From positions 1 through 64,000 of the forward strand of contig JAIYCY010000029.1 in NCBI GenBank assembly GCA_027487775.1: DNA of 64,000 nt. The letters run 5' to 3'. A program made the position numbers and the translations under genes. A model generated the notes under the pieces. It was not told the DNA's origin, searched no databases, and saw nothing but the letters and a program-made list of their open reading frames with translations. The stretch is from Planctomycetaceae bacterium. GTDB taxonomy: Bacteria > Planctomycetota > Phycisphaerae > Tepidisphaerales > Tepidisphaeraceae. This document shows positions 63,948 through 64,000 of the stretch, one piece after another. The stretch's first letter is position 1. Each line of letters begins with the position of its first letter.

Positions 63948-64000
63948 TCAGCGGGCGAGTTCGTGGAGGTGGCGTGCGACGCAGCGGCCTAGGGCGGGGA
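63948..64000 (-). CDS. Possible C-terminal end of a truncated gene
   Basis: A minus-strand frame entering from the window edge reads PALGRCVARHLHELAR and stops at 63948. Only 17 codons are visible and no family can be named. It may equally be non-coding. Confidence 0.25.
   Translation of the reverse strand, partial: PALGRCVARHLHELAR

Overview
The window looks like chromosomal DNA of a planctomycete, most likely class Phycisphaerae. It is GC-rich. Two exported proteins carry PEP-CTERM tails. Three surface proteins begin with a variant of the planctomycete LExRxL N-terminal motif, and one large subtilase ends in a dockerin-like calcium module. SecA is greatly enlarged, and a response regulator has its excisionase-type HTH ahead of the receiver domain. 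All assignments rest on reading motifs; no search was run.

Layout. 0-7.5 kb: GH57 glucan-branching-type enzyme, PEP-CTERM protein, two RTX-like surface proteins (the first split by a frameshift and preceded by a 16+10 G tract), DEAD-box helicase, SNase-like nuclease. 7.5-22.4 kb: low-complexity tail-anchored protein, RsmE, beta-helix protein, Rieske protein, IlvH, SecA, M28 peptidase, DeoC, LexA, HTH-REC regulator. 22.4-26.3 kb: the most unusual locus, a DUF4132 protein preceded by a small ubiquitin-fold-like protein ending in Gly-Gly, downstream of an N-carbamoylputrescine amidase. 26.4-45.4 kb: ABC-2 permease, sugar isomerase, then a polysaccharide-flavoured stretch (two GT4, one GT2, ManC, a PMT/TPR membrane protein, a YdjC-type deacetylase, a DUF4432 mutarotase-like protein, a YfhO-like protein), interrupted by rpsD, a glycogen debranching enzyme, MsrB and MlaE. 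45.5-60.5 kb: PanC, Lgt, a 1163-residue subtilase, entericidin, a small lipoprotein, a methyltransferase, HPRT, LipB, a DUF418 protein, GltB. 60.5-64 kb: tRNA-Glu(UUC), then a gene-poor stretch with a decayed RHS fragment and repeats, then an FG-GAP/VCBS PEP-CTERM protein.

Functional links. GH57 and the GH133-type debranching enzyme point to glycogen metabolism. The glycosyltransferases, ManC and YfhO-like protein fit cell-surface glycan synthesis. Lgt would lipidate the MsrB, entericidin and CC0125-like lipoproteins seen here, and SecA would export the signal-peptide proteins.

The main non-coding pattern is a set of short tandem arrays with periods of 18-24 bp. Each has its own unit, and they lie mostly just past stop codons or between genes (98-180, 7543-7614, 10198-10250, 12584-12650, 20455-20595, 32687-32760, 39924-40019, 61340-61423). 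A hairpin-plus-T-run element occurs in two diverged copies, at 10345-10394 (minus strand) and 61611-61658 (plus strand). I saw no CRISPR array, intact insertion sequence, prophage or rRNA gene.
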